Origin: Paracoccaceae bacterium
GTDB lineage: Bacteria; Pseudomonadota; Alphaproteobacteria; Rhodobacterales; Rhodobacteraceae
NCBI GenBank assembly: GCA_019454225.1
Contig: CP075370.1
Coordinates: 434,001-498,000, forward strand
Direction of reading: 5' to 3'
DNA: 64,000 bases
Below the pieces are notes generated by a model. It saw only the letters and a program-made list of their open reading frames with translations, searched no databases and was not told the DNA's origin. Made by a program: the position numbers and the translations under genes. Each line of letters opens with the position of its first letter. The first letter of the stretch is position 1. Shown here piece after piece: positions 33,227 through 41,896 of this stretch.

Positions 33227-35259
33227 GTGCCCACCTCGACGATCAGGTTTCCGTCGCCGTCCTGCCGCGCGGAATCGCCGGGCGGGATCAGGATCGTCGT
33301 GTCCATTTGCTCAATGATTGCGGGGCCTTCGATGACCGCCGACAGGGGCAGGTGATCGCGCCAGTAGATCGCCGTATCGCGCCAGCCCTCCCACCAGACG
33401 GGGCGGGTGCCGGTGCGGGCCCCGGACAGGGTGGTGGCCCGGCCGGACGGGTCGATCAGCCGCGACAGGTCCACGGCGGGGCGATGGCCCACCACGGCGG
33501 TCACGAGGTTGACAAGCGCCGCGCGGATCTCGGGTAGGGTGACGCGGAAACGCGCGTGATAGGCCGCCTCGAACCGGGCCTGCATCGCGGCGCGGTCGGG
33601 CGGGCCATCGGGCAGTGCCACGCGCAGCAGGTGGGTCTGCCCGATGAACTGCATCTCGGCGTGGCGCTGCACCGTCACGCCGGTCAGGCCGATGCCCGCA
33701 GCGGCGATCCGCGCGCGGCCCTCGGCCTCCTGCGCGGCCAGAATCGCGGCGACTTCGGCCATGTCGGCATCGTCCAGCGGGCGGTTCAGCGTGCGCACGA
33801 AATCCTGCCGAAGGTCCGCACAGACGCAGCCGAGCGCATTTGTCAGGCCGGGACGGGCCGGGATCAGCACGCGGGGGATCGCCAGTTCGCGGGCGAGGGC
33901 ACAGGCATGCAGCGGCCCTGCGCCGCCAAAGGCGAACAGCGCGAAATCGCGCGGGTCAGCGCCCATCGACACCGAAACCATGCGGATCGCCCCCGCCATG
34001 TGGATGTTGCCAAGCCGGATGACGGCCGCCGCCGCCTGTTCCGGCGACAGGCCGAGCCGGTTGCCCAGACGATCGGCAAAGACCCCGCGCAAGCCTTCGG
34101 CGCCGATGCCGAAACGCGCGGCGGGCAGCCGCCCGAGGAACAGGTTCGCATCCGAGATCGTGGGCTCGATGCCGCCCCGGCCATAGCAGATCGGGCCGGG
34201 CGTGGACCCCGCGCTTTCGGGCCCCACACGCAAGAGGCCGCCGCCGTCGATCCGCGCGATCGACCCGCCCCCCGCCCCCACGGTGCGCACGTCGACCATG
34301 GGCACATGCACCGGCATGGCATATTCCACCTCGATCTCGTGGCTGACCGGGGCGGTGGCATTGCGGATCAGGGCGACGTCGGTGCTGGTGCCGCCCATGT
34401 CGTAGGTGATCAGGTCGGGCATTCCCGCGCGCCGACCGGTGGCGATGGCCGCCATGACGCCCGAGGCAGGGCCCGACATGACCGTCTTGACGGCTTCGGC
34501 GGCGACGCTCCGCGCGGCCACCATCCCGCCGTTGCCGTTCATCACCAGAAGGTCGCGCGCATAGCCCCCGGCGGCCAGCGTGTCGGCCAGCCGGGTGACA
34601 TAGCGTTCCAGAAGCGGCTGGACGGCAGCGTTGACCGCCGCCGTCACCCCCCGTTCGTATTCCCGGCTTTCCGACAGCAGGCGATGGCCTGCGGTGACAT
34701 AGGGGGTGGGCCAGAGGTCGCGCGCGATCTCTTCGGCGCGGCGTTCGTGGGTGGGGTTGGCGTAGCTGTGCAGGAAGTGGATCACCAGGCTTTCGCAACC
34801 GGCGGCGATCAGCTGCCCGATCGCATGGCGCAAGGCGTCCTCGTCCAGCGGGGTCACCACCTGGCCCCGGGCGTCCATCCGCTCGGGCACTTCCAGCCGC
34901 AGGTCGCGCGGGATGACGGGGATGAAGCGCCCCGTCATGCCATAGGCGTGCGGCCGGGTCCGCCGCCCGAGTTCCAGCACATCGCGGAACCCCTCGGTGG
35001 TGACCAGGCCGGTGCGCGACAGCTTGCGCTCCAGCACGGCGTTGGTGGTGGTCGTGGTGCCATGGACGATCAGCGCCAGGTCGGCCAGGTCGGTCCCGGC
35101 GGTCTCGAAGGCGGATATCACGCCGGCCGCCTGCCCGCCCTGCGCGGGGTCGAGCGTGGTGGGCACCTTGGCCAGGCGCACCGCGCCGCTGGCCGGATCG
35201 AGGATCACCAGATCGGTGAAGGTGCCGCCCACATCGGCGCCAGCGACAAGCCCAGCCAT
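33223..35259 (-). CDS. hyuA: Hydantoinase/oxoprolinase A-type subunit
   Basis: The 678-residue HyuA-family subunit shows the ASKHA-fold ATP sites GADVGGTFTDLV at residues 7-18 and YDMGGTSTDVALI near residue 290, plus HGTTTTTNAVLERK and FAFGGAGPLHACALA. It supplies ATP-dependent phosphorylation for amide-bond opening together with HyuB. The ATG at 35259 starts 1 bp past the livF stop, implying cotranscription with the Liv transporter. Acetophenone-carboxylase-type subunits share this fold, so hydrolase rather than carboxylase is favoured only by the adjoining HyuB and the absence of extra carboxylase subunits. Confidence 0.9.
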   Translation of the reverse strand: MAGLVAGADVGGTFTDLVILDPASGAVRLAKVPTTLDPAQGGQAAGVISAFETAGTDLADLALIVHGTTTTTNAVLERKLSRTGLVTTEGFRDVLELGRRTRPHAYGMTGRFIPVIPRDLRLEVPERMDARGQVVTPLDEDALRHAIGQLIAAGCESLVIHFLHSYANPTHERRAEEIARDLWPTPYVTAGHRLLSESREYERGVTAAVNAAVQPLLERYVTRLADTLAAGGYARDLLVMNGNGGMVAARSVAAEAVKTVMSGPASGVMAAIATGRRAGMPDLITYDMGGTSTDVALIRNATAPVSHEIEVEYAMPVHVPMVDVRTVGAGGGSIARIDGGGLLRVGPESAGSTPGPICYGRGGIEPTISDANLFLGRLPAARFGIGAEGLRGVFADRLGNRLGLSPEQAAAAVIRLGNIHMAGAIRMVSVSMGADPRDFALFAFGGAGPLHACALARELAIPRVLIPARPGLTNALGCVCADLRQDFVRTLNRPLDDADMAEVAAILAAQEAEGRARIAAAGIGLTGVTVQRHAEMQFIGQTHLLRVALPDGPPDRAAMQARFEAAYHARFRVTLPEIRAALVNLVTAVVGHRPAVDLSRLIDPSGRATTLSGARTGTRPVWWEGWRDTAIYWRDHLPLSAVIEGPAIIEQMDTTILIPPGDSARQDGDGNLIVEVGT

Positions 35260-35260
35260 G

Positions 35261-35956
35261 TCAGACGCCCACATGCGCGGCAAAGGCCGGGTGGGCGGGG
35301 GCAAGGTCGGCGGCGGCGTGGGTTTCCGCGATGGTGCCGTGCGACATGAAGGCCACCTTGTCCGAGAGCGAAAGCGCGGCATCGACCCGCTGCTCGACCA
35401 GCAGGGTGGCGACGCCGGTCGATCGCAGGGCCTGCACGGTGTCGCGGATCAGGGCGATCATCGAGGGTTGCAGGCCCTCGGTCGGCTCGTCCAGCAATAG
35501 CACGGCAGGTTCAAGACACAGCGCGCGGGCGATCGCCAGCATCTGCTGTTCGCCGCCCGACAGCGTGCGCGCCTGCTGGTGCAGCCTTTCGCGCAGCCGG
35601 GGAAACAGTGTCAGCACATGTTCCCGCGTCGCGGCGCCGCGATTTCGGGTCAGCAGGCCGACCTCGATGTTCTCGGCCACGGTCAGGGCAGGAAACAGGC
35701 GGCGGCCCTGCGGGACATAGCCGATGCCATGGCGCGGCACCTCATGGGCGGGCAGGGCGTGGATCGCGGCGTCGCCCAGCATGATCGTGCCCGCGGTGGC
35801 GGGCGTCAGGCCCATGATCGTGCGCAGAAGCGTGGTCTTGCCCGCGCCGTTGCGACCCATCAGGCAGGTCACCTGGCCCGGCAGCGCCGTCAGGCCCACG
35901 TCGTGCAGCACGCGCACCGGGCCGTAGCCCGATGCCACCCCCTCAAGCCTCAGCAT
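35261..35956 (-). CDS. livF: Branched-chain amino-acid-type ABC transporter ATPase LivF
   Basis: The 231-residue ATPase has Walker A GRNGAGKTT, the LivF-typical GIGYVPQGRRLFPALTV, signature LSGGEQQM, Walker B VLLLDEPTEGLQP and a C-terminal part typical of LivF. The ATG at 35956 overlaps the livG 3' end by 14 bp. It is the second ATPase of a complete HAAT-type importer (LivK, H, M, G, F) linked to hyuAB, suggesting transport of an amide or heterocyclic acid rather than branched-chain amino acids. Confidence 0.92.
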   Translation of the reverse strand: MLRLEGVASGYGPVRVLHDVGLTALPGQVTCLMGRNGAGKTTLLRTIMGLTPATAGTIMLGDAAIHALPAHEVPRHGIGYVPQGRRLFPALTVAENIEVGLLTRNRGAATREHVLTLFPRLRERLHQQARTLSGGEQQMLAIARALCLEPAVLLLDEPTEGLQPSMIALIRDTVQALRSTGVATLLVEQRVDAALSLSDKVAFMSHGTIAETHAAADLAPAHPAFAAHVGV

Positions 35957-36662
35957 GGGCATCCCCCAGATAGGCCGCCTGCACCGCTGCATCGGCGCGG
36001 ATCGCGGCAGGCGTGCCGGTTGCAAGCCGCTGGCCGAAGTTCAGCACCGTGATGCGGTGGGCGAGGTCCATCACCACATCCATGTTGTGCTCGATCAGGA
36101 GAACGGTGGTGTCGGGCACGAGGCTGCGGACAAGCGCCTTGAACCCGTCGATCTCGCCCGCCGCCAGGCCCTGCGTCGGCTCGTCAAGGATCAGGACGCG
36201 GGGCGCGAGGGCCAGCCCCATGGCGATCTCAAGCAACCTCTGGTGTCCATAGCTGAGCGTTCCCGCCACCTGCGCCTCTCGCTCGGCAAGGCTCACGCGG
36301 GACAGGGCGGCCAGCGTTTCGGGGCGGATCGTGCGGGGGGCGCGGCGCTGCACGGCAAGCGCCACGTTGTCGAACACCGACAGGCGCGGGTAGATCGAGG
36401 TGATCTGGAACGTATACGCGATGCCTCGGGCCACGCGGGCGTGGGCGGGCAGGCGGGTGATATCCTCGCCAGCCAGCCGGATGGTGCCCGCCTGCACCGG
36501 CACCCGCCCGCACAGCAGCGAGACAAAGGTGGTCTTGCCCGCGCCGTTCGGCCCGATGAGCGCGTGAATCTCACCCGCCTGCAGGTCGAAATCCACACCG
36601 TCCACGGCCCTGAGGCCACCGAAATGCCGCGTCAGTCCGCGCGCCTCGATCAGGGCAGCCAT
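35943..36662 (-). CDS. livG: Branched-chain amino-acid-type ABC transporter ATPase LivG
   Basis: The 239-residue ATPase has Walker A GPNGAGKTT, signature LSYGHQRLLEIAM (the LivG variant of LSGGQ), and Walker B VLILDEPTQGLA, followed by LLIEHNMDVVM with the switch His. AAGGTGG precedes the ATG at 36662; a GTG three codons upstream is less likely. It overlaps the livM 3' end by 13 bp. It pairs with LivF to energise the importer. Confidence 0.92.
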   Translation of the reverse strand: MAALIEARGLTRHFGGLRAVDGVDFDLQAGEIHALIGPNGAGKTTFVSLLCGRVPVQAGTIRLAGEDITRLPAHARVARGIAYTFQITSIYPRLSVFDNVALAVQRRAPRTIRPETLAALSRVSLAEREAQVAGTLSYGHQRLLEIAMGLALAPRVLILDEPTQGLAAGEIDGFKALVRSLVPDTTVLLIEHNMDVVMDLAHRITVLNFGQRLATGTPAAIRADAAVQAAYLGDAHAEA

Positions 36663-37585
36663 GGCAGCCACCTTTCGCGGATCGTGCCCAGGATGCCCCT
36701 GGGCGCGAAAAGCACCAGGATCAGCAGCGCCGCCCCCACCACCACCAGATGCGCCGTGGTGACCGAGGACGACAGGTCGATCAGGTAGAACATCAGAAGC
36801 GCACCGAGGAACGGACCCAGCACGGTGCCCGCGCCGCCGAGCAGGACATAGAGCAGCGGCAGGATCGAATACTGGATCGAGGCAAAGGTGGCGCCGACAT
36901 AGCCGAAAAGCACCGCATAGGCGGCCCCTGCCGCCCCGGCATAGAGACCCGACAGGGCAAGCGCCGTCAGCTTTACCCTGAACGGGTCATAGCCCAGCAT
37001 CCGCGACCGTTCCTCGTTCTCGCGCATCGCCACCATGCTGCGGCCAAGCGCCGAGCGCGTCAGCGCAAGGTGGATCATCAGCCCCGCCGAGAACAGCACA
37101 AGGGCCGCAAGATACCGCGTGGTATCGGACGACAGGTCGAACGGACCGATGGCGCGGGCGGCACGGTCGATCACGAAACCCTCGTCGCCGCGCGTCCAGG
37201 CACCGAAGTACAGGACCGTCAGGTATCCCGCCTGCGCGAACATCAGCGTGACGATCATGAACGACACGCCCCCCGTGCGCAGCGCCAGGACCCCGACCGC
37301 CACCGCCACCGCCCCGCCCGCCATGATCCCCGCGATCAGCGCGGGTCCGGTGGGCAACCCTACCTGTCCGATCAGCAGGCCCGTCGCATACATCCCCGCC
37401 CCGAAGAACAGCGCATGTCCCAGGCTGAGCAGGCCGGTGGTGCCGAAGGCGATGTTGTAGCCCATCGCGAATGTCGCCAGCACCATGATCCGCGCGAGGT
37501 TGGTGTGGTGATAGGGTGGCAGGACGAACTGCATGGCGAACAGCGCCACGATCACGCCCAGGTGCAGGACAAGCGCGCGGTTCAT
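36650..37585 (-). CDS. livM: Branched-chain amino-acid-type ABC transporter permease LivM
   Basis: The 311-residue permease has about ten hydrophobic segments and the LivM hallmarks ATFAMGYNIAFGTTGLLSLG and the cytoplasmic EAA-like loop RENEERSRMLGYDPFRVKL. The C-terminal GILGTIRERW is also typical. The ATG at 37585 overlaps the livH stop by 4 nt, showing coupled translation. It forms the membrane channel with LivH. Confidence 0.92.
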   Translation of the reverse strand: MNRALVLHLGVIVALFAMQFVLPPYHHTNLARIMVLATFAMGYNIAFGTTGLLSLGHALFFGAGMYATGLLIGQVGLPTGPALIAGIMAGGAVAVAVGVLALRTGGVSFMIVTLMFAQAGYLTVLYFGAWTRGDEGFVIDRAARAIGPFDLSSDTTRYLAALVLFSAGLMIHLALTRSALGRSMVAMRENEERSRMLGYDPFRVKLTALALSGLYAGAAGAAYAVLFGYVGATFASIQYSILPLLYVLLGGAGTVLGPFLGALLMFYLIDLSSSVTTAHLVVVGAALLILVLFAPRGILGTIRERWLPWLP

Positions 37586-38460
37586 GCCCGCGCCCCGAAC
37601 AGGCCCTGCGGGCGGAACACCAGGACAAGCGCCACCAGAAGCGTGGCGAGTATCTTGGCAAGCGTGGGCGAGAAGAACACCGAGATCACGCCGTCCGAAA
37701 GGCCGATCAGCACGGCCGCCACCAGCGTGCCGCGCAAGCTGCCCAGCCCGCCGATGATGACCACGATGAAGGACAGAAGCAGCGGGTCGTGACCCATCAG
37801 GTAATGGGCCTGCTGGATCGGCACGATCAGGACGGCGGCCACCGCCGCCAGCCCGGCGCCAAGGGCAAAGACAAGCGCATAGACGCGGCCGGTGTCGATG
37901 CCGAAGGCACGGGCGGTTTCGCCATCCATCTGCGTGGCGCGCATGATCAGCCCGGCGCGAGATCGTGTCATGAACAGCCACACGCCGACCAGCAGAACGG
38001 CGGCCGCCACCACCACCGCGACCTTGTAGCCCGAATAGCCGAACCAGGGCAGTTGCAGCCGCCAGGTGAAGGGCGCGGCAACCGGGCGGGCATCGGGCCC
38101 GTAGAACGAAAGCGCCGCCTGCTGCAGGATGTAGGACAATCCGATCGTGGCGACGATGATCGCCTCGGGGTCATAGTGCAGGCGTTTCAGCACCAGCCGG
38201 TCGGCGGTGGCCGCGACCGCACCCACCAGCAGCGGGCAGAGGATCAGCGCGGCCATGAACGCCAGCCAGGGCGGCCCCGGCATCCATGTTGTCACGAACC
38301 ACGCCGACACCGCGCCCAGCATGAAGAATTCGCCATGCGCGACGTTGACGACCCGCATGACGCCGAACACCAGCGAAAGCCCGACGGCCGTCAGCGCCAG
38401 CACCGCGGCCATCACGGTGCCCTCCATGAGGGCAAGCAGCAGGAAGGGGCCGAAATCCAC
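37582..38460 (-). CDS. livH: Branched-chain amino-acid-type ABC transporter permease LivH
   Basis: The 292-residue permease has around eight membrane segments with the family blocks GLSLVFGVMRVVNVAHGEFFMLGA near the N-terminus and the loop MDGETARAFGIDTGRVYALVFALG. It begins 118 bp after livK, the only sizeable gap in the Liv block, and that gap contains a GC-rich hairpin. With LivM it makes the transmembrane pore. Confidence 0.92.
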   Translation of the reverse strand: MDFGPFLLLALMEGTVMAAVLALTAVGLSLVFGVMRVVNVAHGEFFMLGAVSAWFVTTWMPGPPWLAFMAALILCPLLVGAVAATADRLVLKRLHYDPEAIIVATIGLSYILQQAALSFYGPDARPVAAPFTWRLQLPWFGYSGYKVAVVVAAAVLLVGVWLFMTRSRAGLIMRATQMDGETARAFGIDTGRVYALVFALGAGLAAVAAVLIVPIQQAHYLMGHDPLLLSFIVVIIGGLGSLRGTLVAAVLIGLSDGVISVFFSPTLAKILATLLVALVLVFRPQGLFGARA

Positions 38461-38470
38461 GGCTCAGGCA

Positions 38471-38493
38471 CCCTCCCCCGCAGTGGGGGAGGG
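38471..38493 (-). promoter_or_regulatory. Hairpin between livK and livH
   Basis: CCCTCCCCC and GGGGGAGGG form a perfect 9-bp stem with a 5-nt loop in the livK-livH gap. No T tract follows, so it is more likely an mRNA-stabilising or attenuating element that keeps binding-protein mRNA above permease mRNA. Similar CCCTCCCCC hairpins occur as repeated extragenic palindromes in related genomes, which I recall but cannot check here. Confidence 0.6.
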
Positions 38494-38578
38494 CGAGGCC
38501 AGGCAGCCGCACCGGTTCCGGCTTTCCGGCCCGGCGGCGTCGCGCCCGTCGGCGAAGGGTCGGCGCTTCATGCCGCCC

Positions 38579-39850
38579 TCAGAACGACATCGTGGTGTAG
38601 TCCACGGCGTCGGGATAGACCGACTCGTCGATCGACGTGGCATGGACGCGCATCAGCTTTCCGCCCTCGACCTTCGAGATGAACTGGTGCCCGAACACCT
38701 GATGCGTCTTGCCGTTGAACAGCTTGTCGCCCTGCGGGTGTTCACGGCTGGCGGGCATCGCCGTCATCGCCTCGACGGCCTCGACGAACTTCTGCCGGTC
38801 GGCCGTGCCCTGATAGCCCGCAGCCTCCATCCCCGCCTTGATGATGAACAGCGTTTCCCAGCAGCTGAACATGTGGGCGTAGGTCGATACGTCCTTGCTG
38901 TCGCTGACCGAGGCGCCGTTGTCGTCAACCCCCACGGCCGCGCGGTAGAAGGTTTCGTGTTCGCTGGCGTCCGCCTGCTTGACGCGGCAGTGACCTTCCC
39001 AGAAATGCGTGCCCTCCAGGAATTCCAGGCCGGGCGTGGCGGTATCCACGGCCTCGAGGCTGTCGATGAAGCCGAAGATCTGCGGACGCGCGCCGGACCC
39101 GTAGAATTCGCCCAGTTCCTTGACGAAGGTCAGCACGGCCGGACCGACCATCACATGATACAGCACCTCGGTCTCGCGCGGGATCTGGGGCAGGTAGCGG
39201 GTGAAGCTGGTTTCGGTGGGCGGAATGGCGATGTGCTTGATCACCTCGCCGCCCGCGGCGGTCACCGCGGCGGTGAAGTTGTCGCGGTGATCGTGTCCGA
39301 AGGCATAGTCGGGGAACACCATCGTCACCTTCTTGCCGAGGTTCGCCATCACCCAGGGCGCCATGGACGACACCTGCGCGCGCACATCGGTGATGCCCGG
39401 TTGCAGCGTCCAGCGGTTCAGCATCCCGCTGGCCACATGGAAGCCTTCCGAACAGACCAGATAGGGCACCTTCAGCTCGCCAGCCCGGGGCGCGGAGCCG
39501 ATCACGACATGGCTGAAGAGCGGCCCGAAGATCAGGTCGCAGCCGGCCTGCGAGGTCAGCTTCTCGACCACCTCGGCGCCGCGCTTGGGATCGGTGCCGT
39601 CATCCTCGAACACGATCTCGACCGGGCGGCCGTTGATGCCGCCGCCTTCGTTCAGCACCTTGAGCGCGGCCTGCGCCGTGCGTTCGTACCAGCGGCCATA
39701 GGCGGCGCCGATGCCGGTTCGGTGCAACTGGAACCCCAGCTTGATCGGGGCAGATGATTGCGCTTGGATGAACCCGGGAAAGGCCAGGGCCGAGGCACCG
39801 GCGGCCAATCCTTTCAGAAGGGTGCGGCGGGGAAGGGCAAGGGTCGTCAT
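38579..39850 (-). CDS. livK: Branched-chain amino-acid-type ABC transporter substrate-binding protein LivK
   Basis: The 423-residue binding protein has a Tat-like signal peptide (PRRTLLKGLAAGASALAFPGF, cleaved after about residue 30) and a family-4/6 periplasmic-binding fold, with KLGFQLHRTGIGAAYGRW at the start of the mature part and VTMVFPDYAFGHDHRDNF in the second lobe. ATG 39850 is chosen over an in-frame GTG nine bases upstream. A twin-arginine signal on a solute-binding protein suggests folding before export. It opens the Liv-hyuAB part of the cluster, 113 bp downstream of the membrane-protein gene. Confidence 0.88.
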   Translation of the reverse strand: MTTLALPRRTLLKGLAAGASALAFPGFIQAQSSAPIKLGFQLHRTGIGAAYGRWYERTAQAALKVLNEGGGINGRPVEIVFEDDGTDPKRGAEVVEKLTSQAGCDLIFGPLFSHVVIGSAPRAGELKVPYLVCSEGFHVASGMLNRWTLQPGITDVRAQVSSMAPWVMANLGKKVTMVFPDYAFGHDHRDNFTAAVTAAGGEVIKHIAIPPTETSFTRYLPQIPRETEVLYHVMVGPAVLTFVKELGEFYGSGARPQIFGFIDSLEAVDTATPGLEFLEGTHFWEGHCRVKQADASEHETFYRAAVGVDDNGASVSDSKDVSTYAHMFSCWETLFIIKAGMEAAGYQGTADRQKFVEAVEAMTAMPASREHPQGDKLFNGKTHQVFGHQFISKVEGGKLMRVHATSIDESVYPDAVDYTTMSF

Positions 39851-39932
39851 GGCTGTCACTCCGCTGATGGGGTGGCCGGGGGTTCAGGGGCGCGCCCGGG
39901 CCTGTTTTCGCTGCGCCGTTTCGAAAAAGAAT

Positions 39933-39946
39933 GTGCGTATGCAAAC
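39933..39946. promoter_or_regulatory. GTTTGC-type half-site upstream of livK
   Basis: On the minus strand the sequence GTTTGCATACGCAC shares the GTTTGC half-site with the perfect palindrome upstream of the molybdenum-hydroxylase operon (47835-47848). It lies about 85 bp upstream of livK. The second half is degenerate, so this is a weak candidate. Confidence 0.3.
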
Positions 39947-39962
39947 GAGTTGTCCACGATTC

Positions 39963-41309
39963 TCACGCCCCCGTCGGCGAGGAGAGCAGCCAGAGCCCGA
40001 GAACCGTGTAACCTGTCATCAGGGCGGTCAGCGGCAGATGCGCCACTGCCCGCGTCTCGCGACCCGCAAGATGCAGGGCAAGGATCACGGCCAGCACATG
40101 CGCCAGCAGGATGGCCAGGAACTGCGCATTCCACACCGCCGTCATCGCGGCCGGATCGGCCAGAAAGCCGAACCCCACATAGAACGGCGGCAGGCCAAGG
40201 AAGGCATCACCGCGAAACAGCGGATCGTTGATGGCCGCCAGCGTGTACTGCCCGGTCGTCATCAGCGTGACCAGGTAATGCGCGCCGTGATACCCTGCGG
40301 CGATCGCCAGGAACGACAGCATGACCGGTCCCGTCGGAAGCGGTCGCCGTGCCAGCCGGCCGCCCAGCCACAGCGCCGACAGGATCGTGGCCGCCGTCGC
40401 GGCCCATACCGACACGAGGCCGACCGTGTTGACTGCCTGCACCGCCGACCTTCCGGTGAACTCCAGCGGGTTCTCGCCGATCAGGGCCAGCCACCAGAAA
40501 GTCTCGTGCAGGCCATCGAAGGTAAGACCGGCGAGCACCAGCGTGACAAAGGCAACGCCCGAGGCAGGAAGGGGGGACAGGCTCAGCACCTGGGTTCCCG
40601 GCCAGCCCGCGCAGACGCGGCCGCGCCCGTCCTCGATCACCAGCCACAAGGGAGCGATGCGGGCCAGCATCGTCAGGTAGACCGTCAGGAATTCACCCTG
40701 TTCCAGCCAATCCTCGCCTTCCGCCACGGCGCAGGCCAGGATCAGCGCCGAATAGCCAAGCGCGACCGTCGCCAGCACGCGCGGATCTTCCGGTGACAGC
40801 GAGACGAGCGTGAACCAGGTGAAGGCGAACATCCCCGCGACGGCGGGCCAGTGGCCAAGGCGCGACAGGCCGATGCCGCCGCGGATGCCGAAGGCGCGGC
40901 GCACCAGGCGCGCCGGGCCGGTCCAGGGGTTGATCGCCCGCCAGAGGTTGCCGAACACCAGCGAGGCCAGCGGCAGCGCCACCCAGACCACGGTCCAGAC
41001 GGTCAGCGTCAGCAGGTTGTGCATCGGATCGGTCGAGCCGACGAAACCGATGGCGATCAACGCGGCAAGCGCAAGGAACGACAGGGTCGAGGTCAGCGCA
41101 ACGGGCAGCAGGACCCGGCGGTCCCACAGGGCAATCGCGCGCAGCGCAGGCAGGCGATGCGCCGCCGCAAGGACAAGACCCGTGACCGCAACCGTTGCCG
41201 CGGCGCCCGCCATGTAATGCCCGGTCGGCAGCGTGAGAACCACCGAGGGCGGCAGCGCACAGGCGAGGGCCGCCCCGGGCAGAACGCAGAGAGCGGTCGC
41301 CAGTCTCAC
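39963..41309 (-). CDS. Polytopic membrane protein of the heterocycle cluster (fenitrothion-hydrolase-annotated family)
   Basis: The 448-residue protein has about ten hydrophobic segments. Recognisable blocks are LVFGNLWRAINPW and GLTFDGLHETFWW, which I associate with a membrane family annotated after the fenitrothion hydrolase FedA; that name rests on one xenobiotic activity and is unlikely to describe its role here. Conserved His residues sit near membrane borders (GHYMAG, DGLHETF, GYHGAHYLV), possibly as metal or cofactor ligands. The ATG overlaps the AA_synth stop by 4 nt, placing it last in the six-gene operon. Transport or electron transfer for the pathway are possibilities only. Confidence 0.6.
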   Translation of the reverse strand: MRLATALCVLPGAALACALPPSVVLTLPTGHYMAGAAATVAVTGLVLAAAHRLPALRAIALWDRRVLLPVALTSTLSFLALAALIAIGFVGSTDPMHNLLTLTVWTVVWVALPLASLVFGNLWRAINPWTGPARLVRRAFGIRGGIGLSRLGHWPAVAGMFAFTWFTLVSLSPEDPRVLATVALGYSALILACAVAEGEDWLEQGEFLTVYLTMLARIAPLWLVIEDGRGRVCAGWPGTQVLSLSPLPASGVAFVTLVLAGLTFDGLHETFWWLALIGENPLEFTGRSAVQAVNTVGLVSVWAATAATILSALWLGGRLARRPLPTGPVMLSFLAIAAGYHGAHYLVTLMTTGQYTLAAINDPLFRGDAFLGLPPFYVGFGFLADPAAMTAVWNAQFLAILLAHVLAVILALHLAGRETRAVAHLPLTALMTGYTVLGLWLLSSPTGA

Positions 41310-41896
41310 CGAAGGCCGTCCTCCCCCTTCACCTGCCAGGTCTCGAGCCCGCCCATGCGTGAATGCACCCGCGGACCCTTTGCCATGGCGAGGGCAAACA
41401 CGATCTCGCGCGCGCGGGGGGCGTCGGGCACGGCGATGGTGATCGCGTCGAAATGGCTGCGCACATAGGCCGCGTTGATATGGCCAAGCGGCACGTCGAT
41501 CGCCGCGCCCATCCCGGCCACCTTCATCGCACTGGGCACGATGGCCCGGCTTTCACCCAGCCTTTCGCGCATCGCATAGCCGCCGGGCACATGCCACAGC
41601 GCACCATGCTCGGCCTCGCCCGCCTCGCCCACGATGGCGCCCTTGCCATAGCTGTCAATGCCGTCGCGGCCGCCAAGCGCGGCAATCAGGCGGTCGGTCA
41701 GCATCAGGCCCAGCGGCTTGAGCGCCTCCATGCCCGGTTGCAGGTCGAAATGGTAATCGCCGGCGAAAGGGTTGGCGCAGATCGCGGCGATCGCACCGCG
41801 CCACCGCGGAACGGCGGGCGGCGCCCCGCCTTCGTGAAGGATCTCCTCGACCAGAAGGACGATCTTGCGGACGGGGAATGCGGGCACATCAGGCAA
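41306..41896 (-). CDS. AA_synth (amino acid synthesis, DUF1185) family protein
   Basis: The 196-residue protein matches the small AA_synth family, with blocks VRKIVLLVEEILHEGG at the N-terminus, CANPFAGDYHFDLQPGMEAL, SYGKGAIVGEAGEAEHGAL, and IDVPLGHINAAYVRSHFDAI. The family name is historical and its biochemical role is not known. Here it is coupled to UPF0280 (8-bp overlap) and the membrane-protein gene (4-bp overlap) in the molybdenum-hydroxylase operon. A role in the ring-degradation pathway is inferred from this tight linkage. Confidence 0.85.
   Translation of the reverse strand: MPDVPAFPVRKIVLLVEEILHEGGAPPAVPRWRGAIAAICANPFAGDYHFDLQPGMEALKPLGLMLTDRLIAALGGRDGIDSYGKGAIVGEAGEAEHGALWHVPGGYAMRERLGESRAIVPSAMKVAGMGAAIDVPLGHINAAYVRSHFDAITIAVPDAPRAREIVFALAMAKGPRVHSRMGGLETWQVKGEDGLR

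Noticed and set aside
31442-35349. Long plus-strand frames (637 and 597 codons) antisense to hyuB and hyuA
   Set aside because: They have no recognisable motif and mirror the codon structure of hyuAB on the opposite strand.
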